Made by a program: the position numbers and the translations under genes | In this document: one piece after another, positions 25,096 through 33,672 of the stretch | How the letters are laid out: every line of letters begins with the position of its first letter | Position numbering within the stretch: the stretch's first letter is position 1 | Assembly (NCBI GenBank): GCA_902812385.1 | Contig: CADDZD010000001.1 | Location: forward strand, 1-64,000 | Reading direction: 5' to 3' | DNA length: 64,000 bases | Source of the DNA: Clostridia bacterium | GTDB lineage: Bacteria > Bacillota > DSM-12270 > Thermacetogeniales > Thermacetogeniaceae | Notes under the pieces: model-generated | The model's input: only the letters and a program-made list of their open reading frames with translations | Database searches by the model: none | What the model was told of the DNA's origin: nothing

Positions 25096-25127
25096 ATTAT
25101 ACGCTTTAGAGATCCTAAAGTGTTCAA
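25096..25127 (-). promoter_or_regulatory. -10 box and palindrome upstream of spoVK
   Basis: On the minus strand TTGAAC and a perfect TATAAT (25096-25101) are 20 bp apart. Between them lies the palindrome CTTTAG-GATCT-CTAAAG (25104-25120). The long spacer makes an ordinary promoter doubtful. A repressor site or an activator-twisted promoter would fit. Confidence 0.35.
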
Positions 25128-25888
25128 ACGTAAAGCCAGGGGCACAAGAGGCGCTGCAGGAAGTCAATAAGTAAGAAAAGAAAAAAGCCCAGCAGGCTTA
25201 AAGCCAGTATGCCGGCAAACATTTCTGTATAGCTGATTCTGCTCCACGTTTCAAAGATAAAATATCCAAGTCCCTTTATAGTTGCGAATGACTCTGCAAA
25301 AAAAAGAACGGAAATGGCGGTTCCCAGGCTGATTCTTACTGCCGTGAAGATCTCGGGCAGGCAGGCCGGGATAATGACGTTCCGGTAAATTTCCCAGCGG
25401 CTTGCTCCCAGTGATAGAACGGAGATTATCGAAGCCGGGGGCACTTTTTTGGCGGCGTCACGGGTTGTTACGAGTATTTGAAAGAAAATGATGAGCGTAA
25501 TCAGGAAGATCTTGGAGGTGTCCCCAATCTTAAATATAATAAAAATGACCGGCAGCAAAGCTATTTTGGGAATCGGGTAAAGCAGATAAACGTGCGGTGC
25601 CAGAAAACGGTCAACTTTCTCTTCACGTCCGATGTAAAGACCCAAAGGAACCGCGAACGCTATTCCCAAAAACAGGCTTAACACAACCCGGTAAGTGCTG
25701 ACAAGAAAATGCTCCCAGAGACCCTGGGGAAAAATGCGAATAAATTGTATCAGCGCCGGTAGAGGCTCGGGCAGGGCCGGGCTGTTCAGTATCCGCGCAA
25801 GGATTTCCCACCCCAGGAGCAAAAAGAAGACTGCAAAGATATATGAGGTGACGCTGTTCTTATGAACAGACCTGGCTTGTGTGCTCAC
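25124..25888 (-). CDS. ABC transporter permease (SsuC/TauC family)
   Basis: A 254-aa inner-membrane permease with about six membrane segments. The EAA loop is near ILSLGASRWEIYRNVIIPA, the ATPase-contact site. The family imports sulfonates, taurine, nitrate or thiamine precursors; the substrate cannot be told here. The GTG at 25888 overlaps the end of the ATPase gene by 29 bp and has GGAGG about 12 nt upstream; the longer frame to 26059 is read-through of the ATPase gene. It works with the ATPase at 25860 and the binding protein at 26669. Confidence 0.88.
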   Translation of the reverse strand: MSTQARSVHKNSVTSYIFAVFFLLLGWEILARILNSPALPEPLPALIQFIRIFPQGLWEHFLVSTYRVVLSLFLGIAFAVPLGLYIGREEKVDRFLAPHVYLLYPIPKIALLPVIFIIFKIGDTSKIFLITLIIFFQILVTTRDAAKKVPPASIISVLSLGASRWEIYRNVIIPACLPEIFTAVRISLGTAISVLFFAESFATIKGLGYFIFETWSRISYTEMFAGILALSLLGFFLFLLIDFLQRLLCPWLYV

Positions 25889-26636
25889 TTTGGCCGTTTT
25901 CCTCCAGAATGGAACGAATTTCAGAACATTTTTGATGAAAAAGTTGATTGTGGCGGTATCCTTTTGAGCCCATCCCGGGGTTGGTGACAACCGCACGGAT
26001 TTTCCCCGGGCGCGGAGATAGAATGACGATTTCCTGTCCCAGGTAGACCGCTTCCTCAATGCTGTGGGTAACCAGGATTAGAGTTATCTGGTGCTTCCTC
26101 CAGAGCTTTAAAATAAGTTCCTGGAGGTTTTCCCTTGTCAATGCATCGAGGGCGGAAAGGGGTTCATCCATCAAAAGCAGTTCTGGCCTCAGAGCCAGGG
26201 CCCGGGCGAGGGCTACTCTCTGTTTCTGTCCCCCGCTGAGCTGACTCGGGTACCTTCTAAGGCATTCTGTTAACTCTAATTCTTCGAAAATAGGATAGAG
26301 AATTTTTTGTGCCTCTTCTCCAACGACGTTTCTGAACTTGAGGCCAAGAGCGGCATTCTCCCAAACGGTTTTCCAGGGAAGAAGGCCGTATTCCTGTAGT
26401 ATAATGGCGGTCTTCTGCTGAGGCTTCCCGGGCCCTTTGCCGGCAAGGCGTATTTCTCCTGCTGTAGGTTGTATTAACCCCGCCATAAGATAAAGAAGGG
26501 ATGTCTTTCCACATCCCGAGGGGCCGATTACAGCGTAGCTTTTTCCTTTAACTATGTTTAAGTTGATATCTTCAAGGGCGGGTACTGCATTTTTACCGTT
26601 TTTATAAGTCAGACTTACTTTATTTAGTGTAAGCAT
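25860..26636 (-). CDS. ABC transporter ATP-binding protein (SsuB/TauB family)
   Basis: A 258-aa ABC ATPase. Walker A is GPSGCGKTS (about residues 38-46), the signature is LSGGQKQRVALARAL, and Walker B is LLLMDEPLSALD followed by a switch His in LVTHS. Length and sequence fit the nitrate/sulfonate/taurine importer ATPases. It is the middle gene of a binding protein-ATPase-permease set, 32 bp after the binding protein gene and overlapping the permease gene. Confidence 0.92.
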   Translation of the reverse strand: MLTLNKVSLTYKNGKNAVPALEDINLNIVKGKSYAVIGPSGCGKTSLLYLMAGLIQPTAGEIRLAGKGPGKPQQKTAIILQEYGLLPWKTVWENAALGLKFRNVVGEEAQKILYPIFEELELTECLRRYPSQLSGGQKQRVALARALALRPELLLMDEPLSALDALTRENLQELILKLWRKHQITLILVTHSIEEAVYLGQEIVILSPRPGKIRAVVTNPGMGSKGYRHNQLFHQKCSEIRSILEENGQSEHTSQVCS

Positions 26637-26668
26637 GCAGTTACCTTCTTTGTTTAAATAATTCTCAT

Positions 26669-27616
26669 TTATTTGATCATATCATTTGCTACAAGTTCTT
26701 CGTAGCTGTAAGTTTTTCCCAGCAGCTTTTTTTCTTTCATCCACTCAAGCACAAGATCTACATTTTCTCTGGTTGGAAGCTGGAGGGGCGAAAATTTGGG
26801 AATGGGAAAGTTCTTCTGGAGTTCAGGCGGAACCTGTACTTTCTGGTTAAACAGGTTTCTGTATTTATCGGGATGTTTCGTGACCTCTTGCCCTGCCTCC
26901 TCAAACGCCAGCAAAAACTTCTGCACGTTTTCTTTTCTTTTTTTCAGGGTATCTTCCCTGAAGAAGAAAATTGATTGTGTTAAATTAGTTGAAAGCTTCG
27001 TATCATCAACCAGCACCTTAGCTCCTTTAAGCTCCGCCAGGGACGCAAGCGGTTCGGCAAGAACTGCGGATACAACCTGTTTCTGCATTAACATCTCCAG
27101 GCGCATGGGCATTTTGGGAACGTTGACCTTCTGGACACTGCCCGGATCGATTCCTTTTGCCTGCAGCATCTCATCTGCTACAAACTCGATGATGGTGTTT
27201 TTGGAGATGGCCATTGTTTTGTTTCTTATTTCAGAAACGTTGGTAAAGGTATTAGGAGCGGCCAGTAAAGCAAAACGCCCTTCGGAAGGAGTTGCGCCCA
27301 GGGCTATGGCAGCAGCTTTAACGGGGGTGCCTCCGCTGCGCAGGAGGGCTACCGCTATCAGATCCCCTTCTGCGCCGTCAATGGCGCCGGTCTGGATGGC
27401 GGCATCCCGTTCCACCGCACTTTGGAACTGGACGATCTCTACGTTTACACCATGTTTGTGGAAGATCCCTTTTTCTTGGGCAACATAGATGGGAAGGGCC
27501 TCTTCATTGGGGAGAATTCCAACCCTCAGGGCCTTTTCCCGGCATCCGCTCACCGATAAAACCAGCAAAGGGATTGCAAAAAGCATGAGAAAGAACAAAT
27601 AACCTTTTCGGTTCAT
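26669..27616 (-). CDS. ABC transporter substrate-binding lipoprotein (SsuA/NMT1-like)
   Basis: A 315-aa secreted lipoprotein. A signal peptide with a hydrophobic core ends in the lipobox LSVSGC (Cys near residue 25). The mature part has LPIYVAQEKGIFHKHG and a type 2 binding fold like SsuA/TauA/NMT1. It would capture the substrate outside the membrane for the transporter encoded downstream. The next gene upstream is hfq, 35 bp away, so the transporter may lie on the miaB-hfq transcript. The substrate is unknown. Confidence 0.88.
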   Translation of the reverse strand: MNRKGYLFFLMLFAIPLLVLSVSGCREKALRVGILPNEEALPIYVAQEKGIFHKHGVNVEIVQFQSAVERDAAIQTGAIDGAEGDLIAVALLRSGGTPVKAAAIALGATPSEGRFALLAAPNTFTNVSEIRNKTMAISKNTIIEFVADEMLQAKGIDPGSVQKVNVPKMPMRLEMLMQKQVVSAVLAEPLASLAELKGAKVLVDDTKLSTNLTQSIFFFREDTLKKRKENVQKFLLAFEEAGQEVTKHPDKYRNLFNQKVQVPPELQKNFPIPKFSPLQLPTRENVDLVLEWMKEKKLLGKTYSYEELVANDMIK

Positions 27617-27651
27617 CGTTTACCCATCCCTTGAAATCCTGCTATCCCCTT

Positions 27652-27900
27652 TTACGGTTCCTGGCTGCGGTTTGAGTCCCAAGACAAATTAACAGGTTTT
27701 AGCGGCATAACCGTCGAAATGGCGTGCTTATACACCATTTGCTGTTTCCCATCAGCATCTAAAATAACAGTGAAATTATCGAAGCCTCGGATGTTTCCCT
27801 TTAGTTGAAATCCGTTGATCAAAAAAATCGTAACAGGGGTGCTTTCCTTCCGAACCTGGTTCAAGAAGAAATCCTGTAGGTTGATCTGCTGTTTACTCAT
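27652..27900 (-). CDS. hfq: RNA chaperone Hfq
   Basis: An 82-aa Sm-like protein that helps small RNAs pair with mRNAs. Sm1 contains [13 protein letters not shown] and [15 protein letters not shown], and Sm2 is the YKHAIST segment. The ATG at 27900 follows AGGAGG; an upstream ATG at 27939 is rejected. It follows miaA by 40 bp in the conserved order mutL-miaA-hfq. Confidence 0.96.
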   Translation of the reverse strand: MSKQQINLQDFFLNQVRKESTPVTIFLINGFQLKGNIRGFDNFTVILDADGKQQMVYKHAISTVMPLKPVNLSWDSNRSQEP

Positions 27901-27940
27901 TGCGTAACCTCCTAAAGATAGACTGCAAAACTTTACCATG

Positions 27941-28885
27941 TTATTCTACACGAAAGGAAATATTCCTGCAAATATATTGGATTATTTTGTCTAATGTTAC
28001 TGTAATTCTTGTTTCCCCGTCAAGAGAAAACCATTTAATTCTAGGATCACGACGGAACCATGTCACTTGTCTCTTGGCATAGTTTCTTGTTGCTTTCTTT
28101 GTTAGCTCAATTGCTGTAGCCAGATCGTACTCATCATTTAGATAACCGATAACCTGTTTGTAACCCAGTGATTGAAAGGGTTTGAGATGTTGATCATAGC
28201 CCCGGGCCAGGATTGATTTTGTTTCTTCAATGATGCCCTTTTCGAACATCAAGTCAACCCGGCGCTCGATCCTCCTGTAAAGTTCGGGACGGTTCCGGAT
28301 CAGGCCGATCATGGCCAGTTCATATTGGGAAGAATCATACCTTTTCTGCTGGAAGCCGGAAATCGGGGTACCCGTTAAATAAAAAACTTCTAGTGCTCTG
28401 CTGATGCGCCGGAAGTCGTTGGGATGAATGCGGTTTGCTGTTACGGGGTCTATTTCTTGCAGTTCTTTATAGAGCTCGTTTCCCCTCCCCTCCGCCCAAA
28501 TCTTTCGAAATTTTCTTCGCAGTTCATGGACGCCTTCGGTTTCCGGGAAATGATAGGGATCGATCACTGCCTGGATGTAGAGCCCCGTGCCGCCCACAAG
28601 AAATGGCAGTTTCCCTCTACGGTTGATCTCCTCGATCTTTTTTCTGGCCATTCTTTGAAACTGGGCAACGCTGAATTCCTGGTCGGGCTCCAGAAGATCT
28701 ATAAAATAGTGAGGAACACCTTTTTGTTCTTCTGGTGTCAATTTGGCGGTTCCAATGTTAAAGTATTTGTATAACTGCACCGAATCGGCCGAGATAACCT
28801 CGCCGTGCAATCTTAAAGCAAGCTCGACGGCTATTTCCGACTTCCCCACCGCAGTGGGTCCCACAACAACTACGAGAGGTACCAT
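27941..28885 (-). CDS. miaA: tRNA dimethylallyltransferase
   Basis: A 314-aa enzyme that adds a dimethylallyl group to A37 of tRNAs reading UNN codons. The P-loop GPTAVGKSE (about residues 9-17), the [15 protein letters not shown] segment (about 35-49), [12 protein letters not shown] and the C-terminal RRDPRIKWF motif fit MiaA. MiaB, which acts on the same base, is encoded at 36736 in the same gene run. It follows mutL by 16 bp. Confidence 0.96.
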   Translation of the reverse strand: MVPLVVVVGPTAVGKSEIAVELALRLHGEVISADSVQLYKYFNIGTAKLTPEEQKGVPHYFIDLLEPDQEFSVAQFQRMARKKIEEINRRGKLPFLVGGTGLYIQAVIDPYHFPETEGVHELRRKFRKIWAEGRGNELYKELQEIDPVTANRIHPNDFRRISRALEVFYLTGTPISGFQQKRYDSSQYELAMIGLIRNRPELYRRIERRVDLMFEKGIIEETKSILARGYDQHLKPFQSLGYKQVIGYLNDEYDLATAIELTKKATRNYAKRQVTWFRRDPRIKWFSLDGETRITVTLDKIIQYICRNISFRVE

Positions 28886-28901
28886 CGTTGGAAGCCTCCG
28901 G

Positions 28902-30626
28902 TCAGGTTCGGTAAAATCTTTTAGCGAGTTCGGAATCAGTCATTTTAAAATAGGTAGGCCTTCCGTGGGGACAGTTGCCCGGCTGTGCTGTTGCGTCAAG
29001 CTGCTGCAGGAGGTTTTGCATCTCCTCAACGCTCAACCTATCCCCAGCTTTGATTGCGCTTTTACAGGCAATTAGCGTGGCTACCTGATCGTATAAAGTG
29101 TCGGGATTTTTCTTTACCTCCCCAGTTTCCCGGAGAAGGTCAAGGATCTTCAGAAGACATTGCTCCGGGGCGTCGCGCAGATCGGCCGGTACCGTCACCA
29201 GGTTGAAGGTATTATTCCGGCCTTCTTTAAGAGTATACCCTAAACCGGCAATAAATTGTCTGTACTCTTCATACAATTCTCTCTCTTCGGGAGTTAGTTT
29301 AATCTCTATAGAGGCTACGAGCCTCTGGAGCAAAAATTCCTTTGCTTTGAACTGCTCTGTTATCGCTTCGTATCTGATTCGCTCGTGGGCGGCATGCTGG
29401 TCGATGAAGTAGACCTCTCCTTCTCTTTCTGCTACGATATACAATCCCTGCACCTGTCCGATCACGTGCAGCGATTGAAACCTGACCGGTGTCTCCTGCT
29501 CCTGTGGAGGAAAAGCCTCTGTGTTAAAGTTAAAGGGAAGCCTTTTTTCGTAAAATTCCCGCGGAAATGATATTTGCTTTTCCTTATGAACAGGTGAGTA
29601 ACTCGGAGTTTCAGGCGTGGAAGCAAAGTTGAAGAATTGCCGTCCGGTAAGAGCCTTCCGTACCCCCTGCTGGATAACATCTGCAACAAGGCCGGGGTTG
29701 CTGAAACGAACCTCTCGCTTGGTAGGGTGAACGTTAACATCAATTGTGGAGGGGTCCACGGTTAAGTATAAGACGGCCAGGGGGAAATGGCCCTTGGTGA
29801 TAAAACCCCAAAAGGTGTTCTCAAGGGCATGATTTAGAAAGGTGTTGTGAACCAGGCGCCGGTTTACGAAAAAAGACTGGTAGTAGCGGGTTGTTCTGGT
29901 GTACTCCGGCTGGGAAACAAAGCCGTGCAGGCTGATCCCCTCTTCCTGAGAATATACCTCGACGAACTGCTGCATCGCTTCGTTTCCGTAGAGAATACCG
30001 AGGACCTCCAGAGGATTCCCCTGGCCGTTTGTTGCAAAGCAGAGCCTCCTCCCTGAATAATAACGGAAGGATATTTCCGGGTAGCCAAGGGCAAAGCGAC
30101 CGATTAGATCGGAGATGATGCCTGCTTCAGTTCTGGGGCTTTTCAAGAATTTACGCCTGGGCGGTGTGTTAAAAAACAGGTCCTGTACGGTTACCTGGGT
30201 TCCGGGAGGGCATCCTACCGGACTGACAGAATCTATCTTTCCGCCTACAACCGTCAGCTTGGTCCCGGATATCTCAGCAGGGGTCCGGGTTATGAGGGTA
30301 AACCTGGACACCGCAGCAATTGCCGGAAGGGCTTCACCCCGGAATCCGAGAGTCTCAATGCAGTTTAAATCCTTCATAGTGGTGATTTTGCTGGTGGCAT
30401 GTCTTTCAATGGCCAGGAGGGCATCCTCCCTGGTCATACCGGAACCGTTATCAATTACCTTGATTTCTTTTAATCCGGCATCCCTGATCTCAACGGTTAC
30501 TTGCGTAGCACCGGCATCAATGGCGTTTTCCAGCAGTTCCTTGACCACCGAGGCCGGCCTTTCCACTACCTCACCCGCGGCGATTTGGCTTATGATTTCT
30601 TGATCGAGAAGCGCAATCCGGCCCAT
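28902..30626 (-). CDS. mutL: DNA mismatch repair protein MutL
   Basis: A 574-aa GHKL ATPase. The N-terminal motifs are ENAIDAGA (about residues 32-39), DNGSGM and GFRGEAL. The C-terminal domain carries the metal-dependent nicking motif DQHAAHERIRYE, the ACKSAIKAGD segment and CPHGRP, so it is a nicking-type MutL as in organisms without MutH. The ATG overlaps the stop of the HDAC-like gene by one base (TAATG). miaA follows. Confidence 0.96.
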   Translation of the reverse strand: MGRIALLDQEIISQIAAGEVVERPASVVKELLENAIDAGATQVTVEIRDAGLKEIKVIDNGSGMTREDALLAIERHATSKITTMKDLNCIETLGFRGEALPAIAAVSRFTLITRTPAEISGTKLTVVGGKIDSVSPVGCPPGTQVTVQDLFFNTPPRRKFLKSPRTEAGIISDLIGRFALGYPEISFRYYSGRRLCFATNGQGNPLEVLGILYGNEAMQQFVEVYSQEEGISLHGFVSQPEYTRTTRYYQSFFVNRRLVHNTFLNHALENTFWGFITKGHFPLAVLYLTVDPSTIDVNVHPTKREVRFSNPGLVADVIQQGVRKALTGRQFFNFASTPETPSYSPVHKEKQISFPREFYEKRLPFNFNTEAFPPQEQETPVRFQSLHVIGQVQGLYIVAEREGEVYFIDQHAAHERIRYEAITEQFKAKEFLLQRLVASIEIKLTPEERELYEEYRQFIAGLGYTLKEGRNNTFNLVTVPADLRDAPEQCLLKILDLLRETGEVKKNPDTLYDQVATLIACKSAIKAGDRLSVEEMQNLLQQLDATAQPGNCPHGRPTYFKMTDSELAKRFYRT

Positions 30627-31978
30627 TAAAGCTGCATCTCCGACCTTCCGGAAACCGAGTATTGAAGGTAGGTATCCCTTGGTTTATCCTGCAGGTAAAC
30701 GAAATCAAGCCCTCTTGGATTATTGACGTATTCTTGATAAACACTCCTGGCTTCTTCCTGGCACTCTGAGCATGCCTGCCAGGGTAGAGCCACCGCCAGT
30801 ACCGTGCGTTCCGTCCTGGTGGGGTACAGGCCGCGGGACCTGATAACCTGGTAGCCGGGGCATTTTGCACAAAGCTTGACCTTTTCTTCTTGCTGCTCCC
30901 TGATGTTATCCGTATCGTAGTAAACGGTTCTCCTTCTCTCGTAGTATCCTCCCGTGCGGCGCTGCCTCTGCTCTGCCAGTGCCTTCCTGTTTTTCCAAAC
31001 CTCATGCAGGTAAGCGATCAGGTCCTTGATGTAATCCATATGTTCAGGAGATTCCTTGAAGTTTTCCGGCCTGTAATCTGGTTCTCGCACACAGGAGTAA
31101 TCCAGCCCGGCCATGGCCAGAATAATCCCCGTGTTTACGTAAGGAAGCGCAGTTTCGATGGCATACCCCCCCTCCAGGACGGCAAGATCTGGCTTCAGCT
31201 TTTCATTCAGGAGGGCATAACCATGAGCGGTGAAGCGCATGTTTGCCAGGGGATCGGTATAATGGTTATCCTGCCCGGCGGAGTTGACGATAAGATCCGG
31301 CTGAAAGTCCTCAAGGATAGGCAGAACCAGGTTGTCCAGTACGTAATGAATCCCTTCATCGGTGGTATGGGGAAGCAGCGGTATGTTGACGGTGGTGCCG
31401 AAGGCTGTGGGACCCCCCAGTTCGTCGGCAAAGCCGGAGCCGGGGTACAATGTGCGGCCGTCCTGGTGAAAAGAAATAAAGAGCACGTCCGGATCGTGCC
31501 AGTAAACATCCTGGGTTCCGTCGCCATGATGAACATCCGTGTCGACAATGGCGATTTTCTTTAACCCGTAGTGTTTTCTTAGATACTCGATCATGATTGC
31601 CTCGTTGTGGATATTGCAGAAACCCCTGTTCCCGTGTACGACCCTCATGGAATGGTGTCCTGGCGGCCTCACGAGGGCAAACCCGTTGTCAATCTCCTTT
31701 TTCATCAGGGCGTCCGCCAGGACGAGAGTTCCCCCGGCAGCGATCAGGTGGGCCTCGGTCACCTGGGCCTTGATGTCGGGCACGCAAAAATGAACCCGGG
31801 CGATGTCTTTATAGGTGGCAAGCCTTGGTTTGTACTCAACCACTTCAGGAAGGTCCATAATGCCCTCTTCGAAAAGCTGATCCCTTGTATAGAGCAGTCT
31901 TTCCTCACGCTCCGGATGGGTCGGTGTGATCGCCCAGTCAAATGCCGGGAAGAATACCAGACCTGTTTTATTCGGCAC
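30626..31978 (-). CDS. Histone-deacetylase-family amidohydrolase with Cys-rich tail
   Basis: A 450-aa arginase/deacetylase-fold protein. RPPGHHS (about residues 105-111), GFCNIHNEA, DTDVHHGDGTQ (zinc Asp/His) and LEGGY (near 297) are the hallmarks of class II HDAC and acetylpolyamine amidohydrolases. The catalytic domain ends near residue 350. The last 100 residues are unusual: a basic stretch, CAKC, and about 45 residues on CSEC, which could bind a metal. It would remove acetyl groups from small amides or proteins. The GTG at 31978 follows AGGAAGG and overlaps the hydantoinase gene by 11 bp. mutL follows directly. Confidence 0.85.
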   Translation of the reverse strand: MPNKTGLVFFPAFDWAITPTHPEREERLLYTRDQLFEEGIMDLPEVVEYKPRLATYKDIARVHFCVPDIKAQVTEAHLIAAGGTLVLADALMKKEIDNGFALVRPPGHHSMRVVHGNRGFCNIHNEAIMIEYLRKHYGLKKIAIVDTDVHHGDGTQDVYWHDPDVLFISFHQDGRTLYPGSGFADELGGPTAFGTTVNIPLLPHTTDEGIHYVLDNLVLPILEDFQPDLIVNSAGQDNHYTDPLANMRFTAHGYALLNEKLKPDLAVLEGGYAIETALPYVNTGIILAMAGLDYSCVREPDYRPENFKESPEHMDYIKDLIAYLHEVWKNRKALAEQRQRRTGGYYERRRTVYYDTDNIREQQEEKVKLCAKCPGYQVIRSRGLYPTRTERTVLAVALPWQACSECQEEARSVYQEYVNNPRGLDFVYLQDKPRDTYLQYSVSGRSEMQL

Positions 31979-33662
31979 TTTGATCCTTCCTTTCTTCGAG
32001 CCAATTTTCCATGATACCTGTCGGGAACTGGACGCATATGTCATACAGTTTTCCGGTGGTTCTCCAGCCGCGCACCATGTTGAATACCTCACTGTAGACC
32101 AGTTCCAGTTCTTCGTCGGAGGAGATGCCGAGCTTTTGGCCCTCCTGCCTTAGCCTGGTAAAGCAAAAGTCTTTTGCTTGATCCTCGCTCAGAATAGGAA
32201 TCGGAAGTTTTTCCTGAACACCATTTTCTTCTATGAAGTAAAAATTCCTTTCGGTGTCAAAGTGGAAGCTGAGGCGCAGGTTGACCTTGGCAAGGGCGGC
32301 CCCAATAGCGTTGGCGACCTCCGCATGAGGCGGTGCCAGGGCACGGCATCCCATTTCCTCACCCAGGAGGGATAGAACTGCCGGTGCCGCTCCACCGATT
32401 CCCACCACATTCTGCGGCCGGATTTTCTGCTTCTGCAGGATCTCCCAGATGCGGTAGACAGGTTCCTGCTCCCAGGACAGGAACATATCGTCTATTTCCT
32501 GCGCAATCTTTTTTACCATTTGCTTTAGAACCAGATCCGCCGTATCCTTGGGGGAGAGGTTGAGACCGGCTCCAAGCCGCTTCATGCATTCATAAGCCCG
32601 CCTTTCATCCCCGATTTCGGTCAGCCCTGCCACGCGCATTGCATCTGTCGGCGTTGGTTGAGGGCCCCCCAGGCAGTAAGCGGGGCCTTCTCTTTGGGGC
32701 AGTATTTCCAGGGAATTATTATTAACGCGCAGGATGCTGTCCCCGCCCAGGGCGACTGATTTGGTTGCAAAAGCCCTGACCTGGGTATAGTCGTTGTTTA
32801 TCTTTGCTCCCCGTGAAGCAAGGAGAGGTTTTCCTGAAAGGATCAAAGCCAGATCTGTGGTGGTACCACCGATGTCAAGCACTACGGAGGTTTGGCCTTT
32901 TGGAGTAAGGGCAAGAACGCCAAGGGTGCTGGCAGCCGGTCCTGAGAAGATGGTTTCCACAGGCTTGGTGAGGGATTGTGTAAAGGGCAGTGTGCCCCCA
33001 TCCGCTTTCAAGATATAAAGGGGAGCGGTGATGCCCCTTTCTTTTAATACCTGGAGAACCTGCATGTAGAAATTTTCGAATTTCTCCCGGGTGGCCAGGG
33101 TTAACAAAGTTGTTACGGCACGCCTGGGGAAATTGAGACGTCCAGTAACCTGATGACCCATGATGATCTGTAATTCGGGCGCATGGGAGGCAAAATATGA
33201 CGCCACAGCCTGTTCGTGTGAGTTATTCCGCTGGGAGAACTTCCCCACTATTGCTACGCGTTTTATCCCCTCTTTTTTGATAGCTTCCAGACACGCTTTA
33301 ATTTCGTTTTCCTTTAGGGGTTCTATTTCCCGGCCCCGGTAGTCGATCGCTCCGGATAAAATATAAGACTGGGTGGCTTTAAACTTATAACTGCCCGGAT
33401 TCAGCCCGGGCCCCGGAATCAACACCAGGGCGACGGGGTCAACCGTGTTTGTGGCAATCAGGTTGGTAATCAGGGTGGTGCTTAAGACAATGCGTTGGAT
33501 TTCGCGGCCCCCGGCGGCCTGCAAAAGGGGATCGAGCGCACTGAGCAGAGATTCCAGGAGCCCCTCCGGCTTCGTAGGAATCTTTATTTTTTCAATAACC
33601 TTCCCGTGATCGATCAATACGGCATCAGTGTAGGTGCCTCCCACATCAAGGCCGATCAACAT
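31968..33662 (-). CDS. Hydantoinase A/oxoprolinase-family protein
   Basis: A 564-aa ASKHA-fold protein. It has DVGGTYTDAVL at the N terminus and LDIGGTTTDLAL (about residues 272-283) as phosphate-binding loops, then GIGGAAPAVL near the C terminus. The family hydrolyses hydantoin or 5-oxoproline-type rings with ATP, usually with a HyuB partner, but no hyuB is nearby. It is shorter than many HyuA proteins (about 650-700 aa). It lies between mutS (10 bp upstream) and the HDAC-like gene (11-bp overlap), so the last two are surely co-translated. The substrate is unknown. Confidence 0.85.
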   Translation of the reverse strand: MLIGLDVGGTYTDAVLIDHGKVIEKIKIPTKPEGLLESLLSALDPLLQAAGGREIQRIVLSTTLITNLIATNTVDPVALVLIPGPGLNPGSYKFKATQSYILSGAIDYRGREIEPLKENEIKACLEAIKKEGIKRVAIVGKFSQRNNSHEQAVASYFASHAPELQIIMGHQVTGRLNFPRRAVTTLLTLATREKFENFYMQVLQVLKERGITAPLYILKADGGTLPFTQSLTKPVETIFSGPAASTLGVLALTPKGQTSVVLDIGGTTTDLALILSGKPLLASRGAKINNDYTQVRAFATKSVALGGDSILRVNNNSLEILPQREGPAYCLGGPQPTPTDAMRVAGLTEIGDERRAYECMKRLGAGLNLSPKDTADLVLKQMVKKIAQEIDDMFLSWEQEPVYRIWEILQKQKIRPQNVVGIGGAAPAVLSLLGEEMGCRALAPPHAEVANAIGAALAKVNLRLSFHFDTERNFYFIEENGVQEKLPIPILSEDQAKDFCFTRLRQEGQKLGISSDEELELVYSEVFNMVRGWRTTGKLYDICVQFPTGIMENWLEERKDQSAE

Positions 33663-33672
33663 TTACGACACC

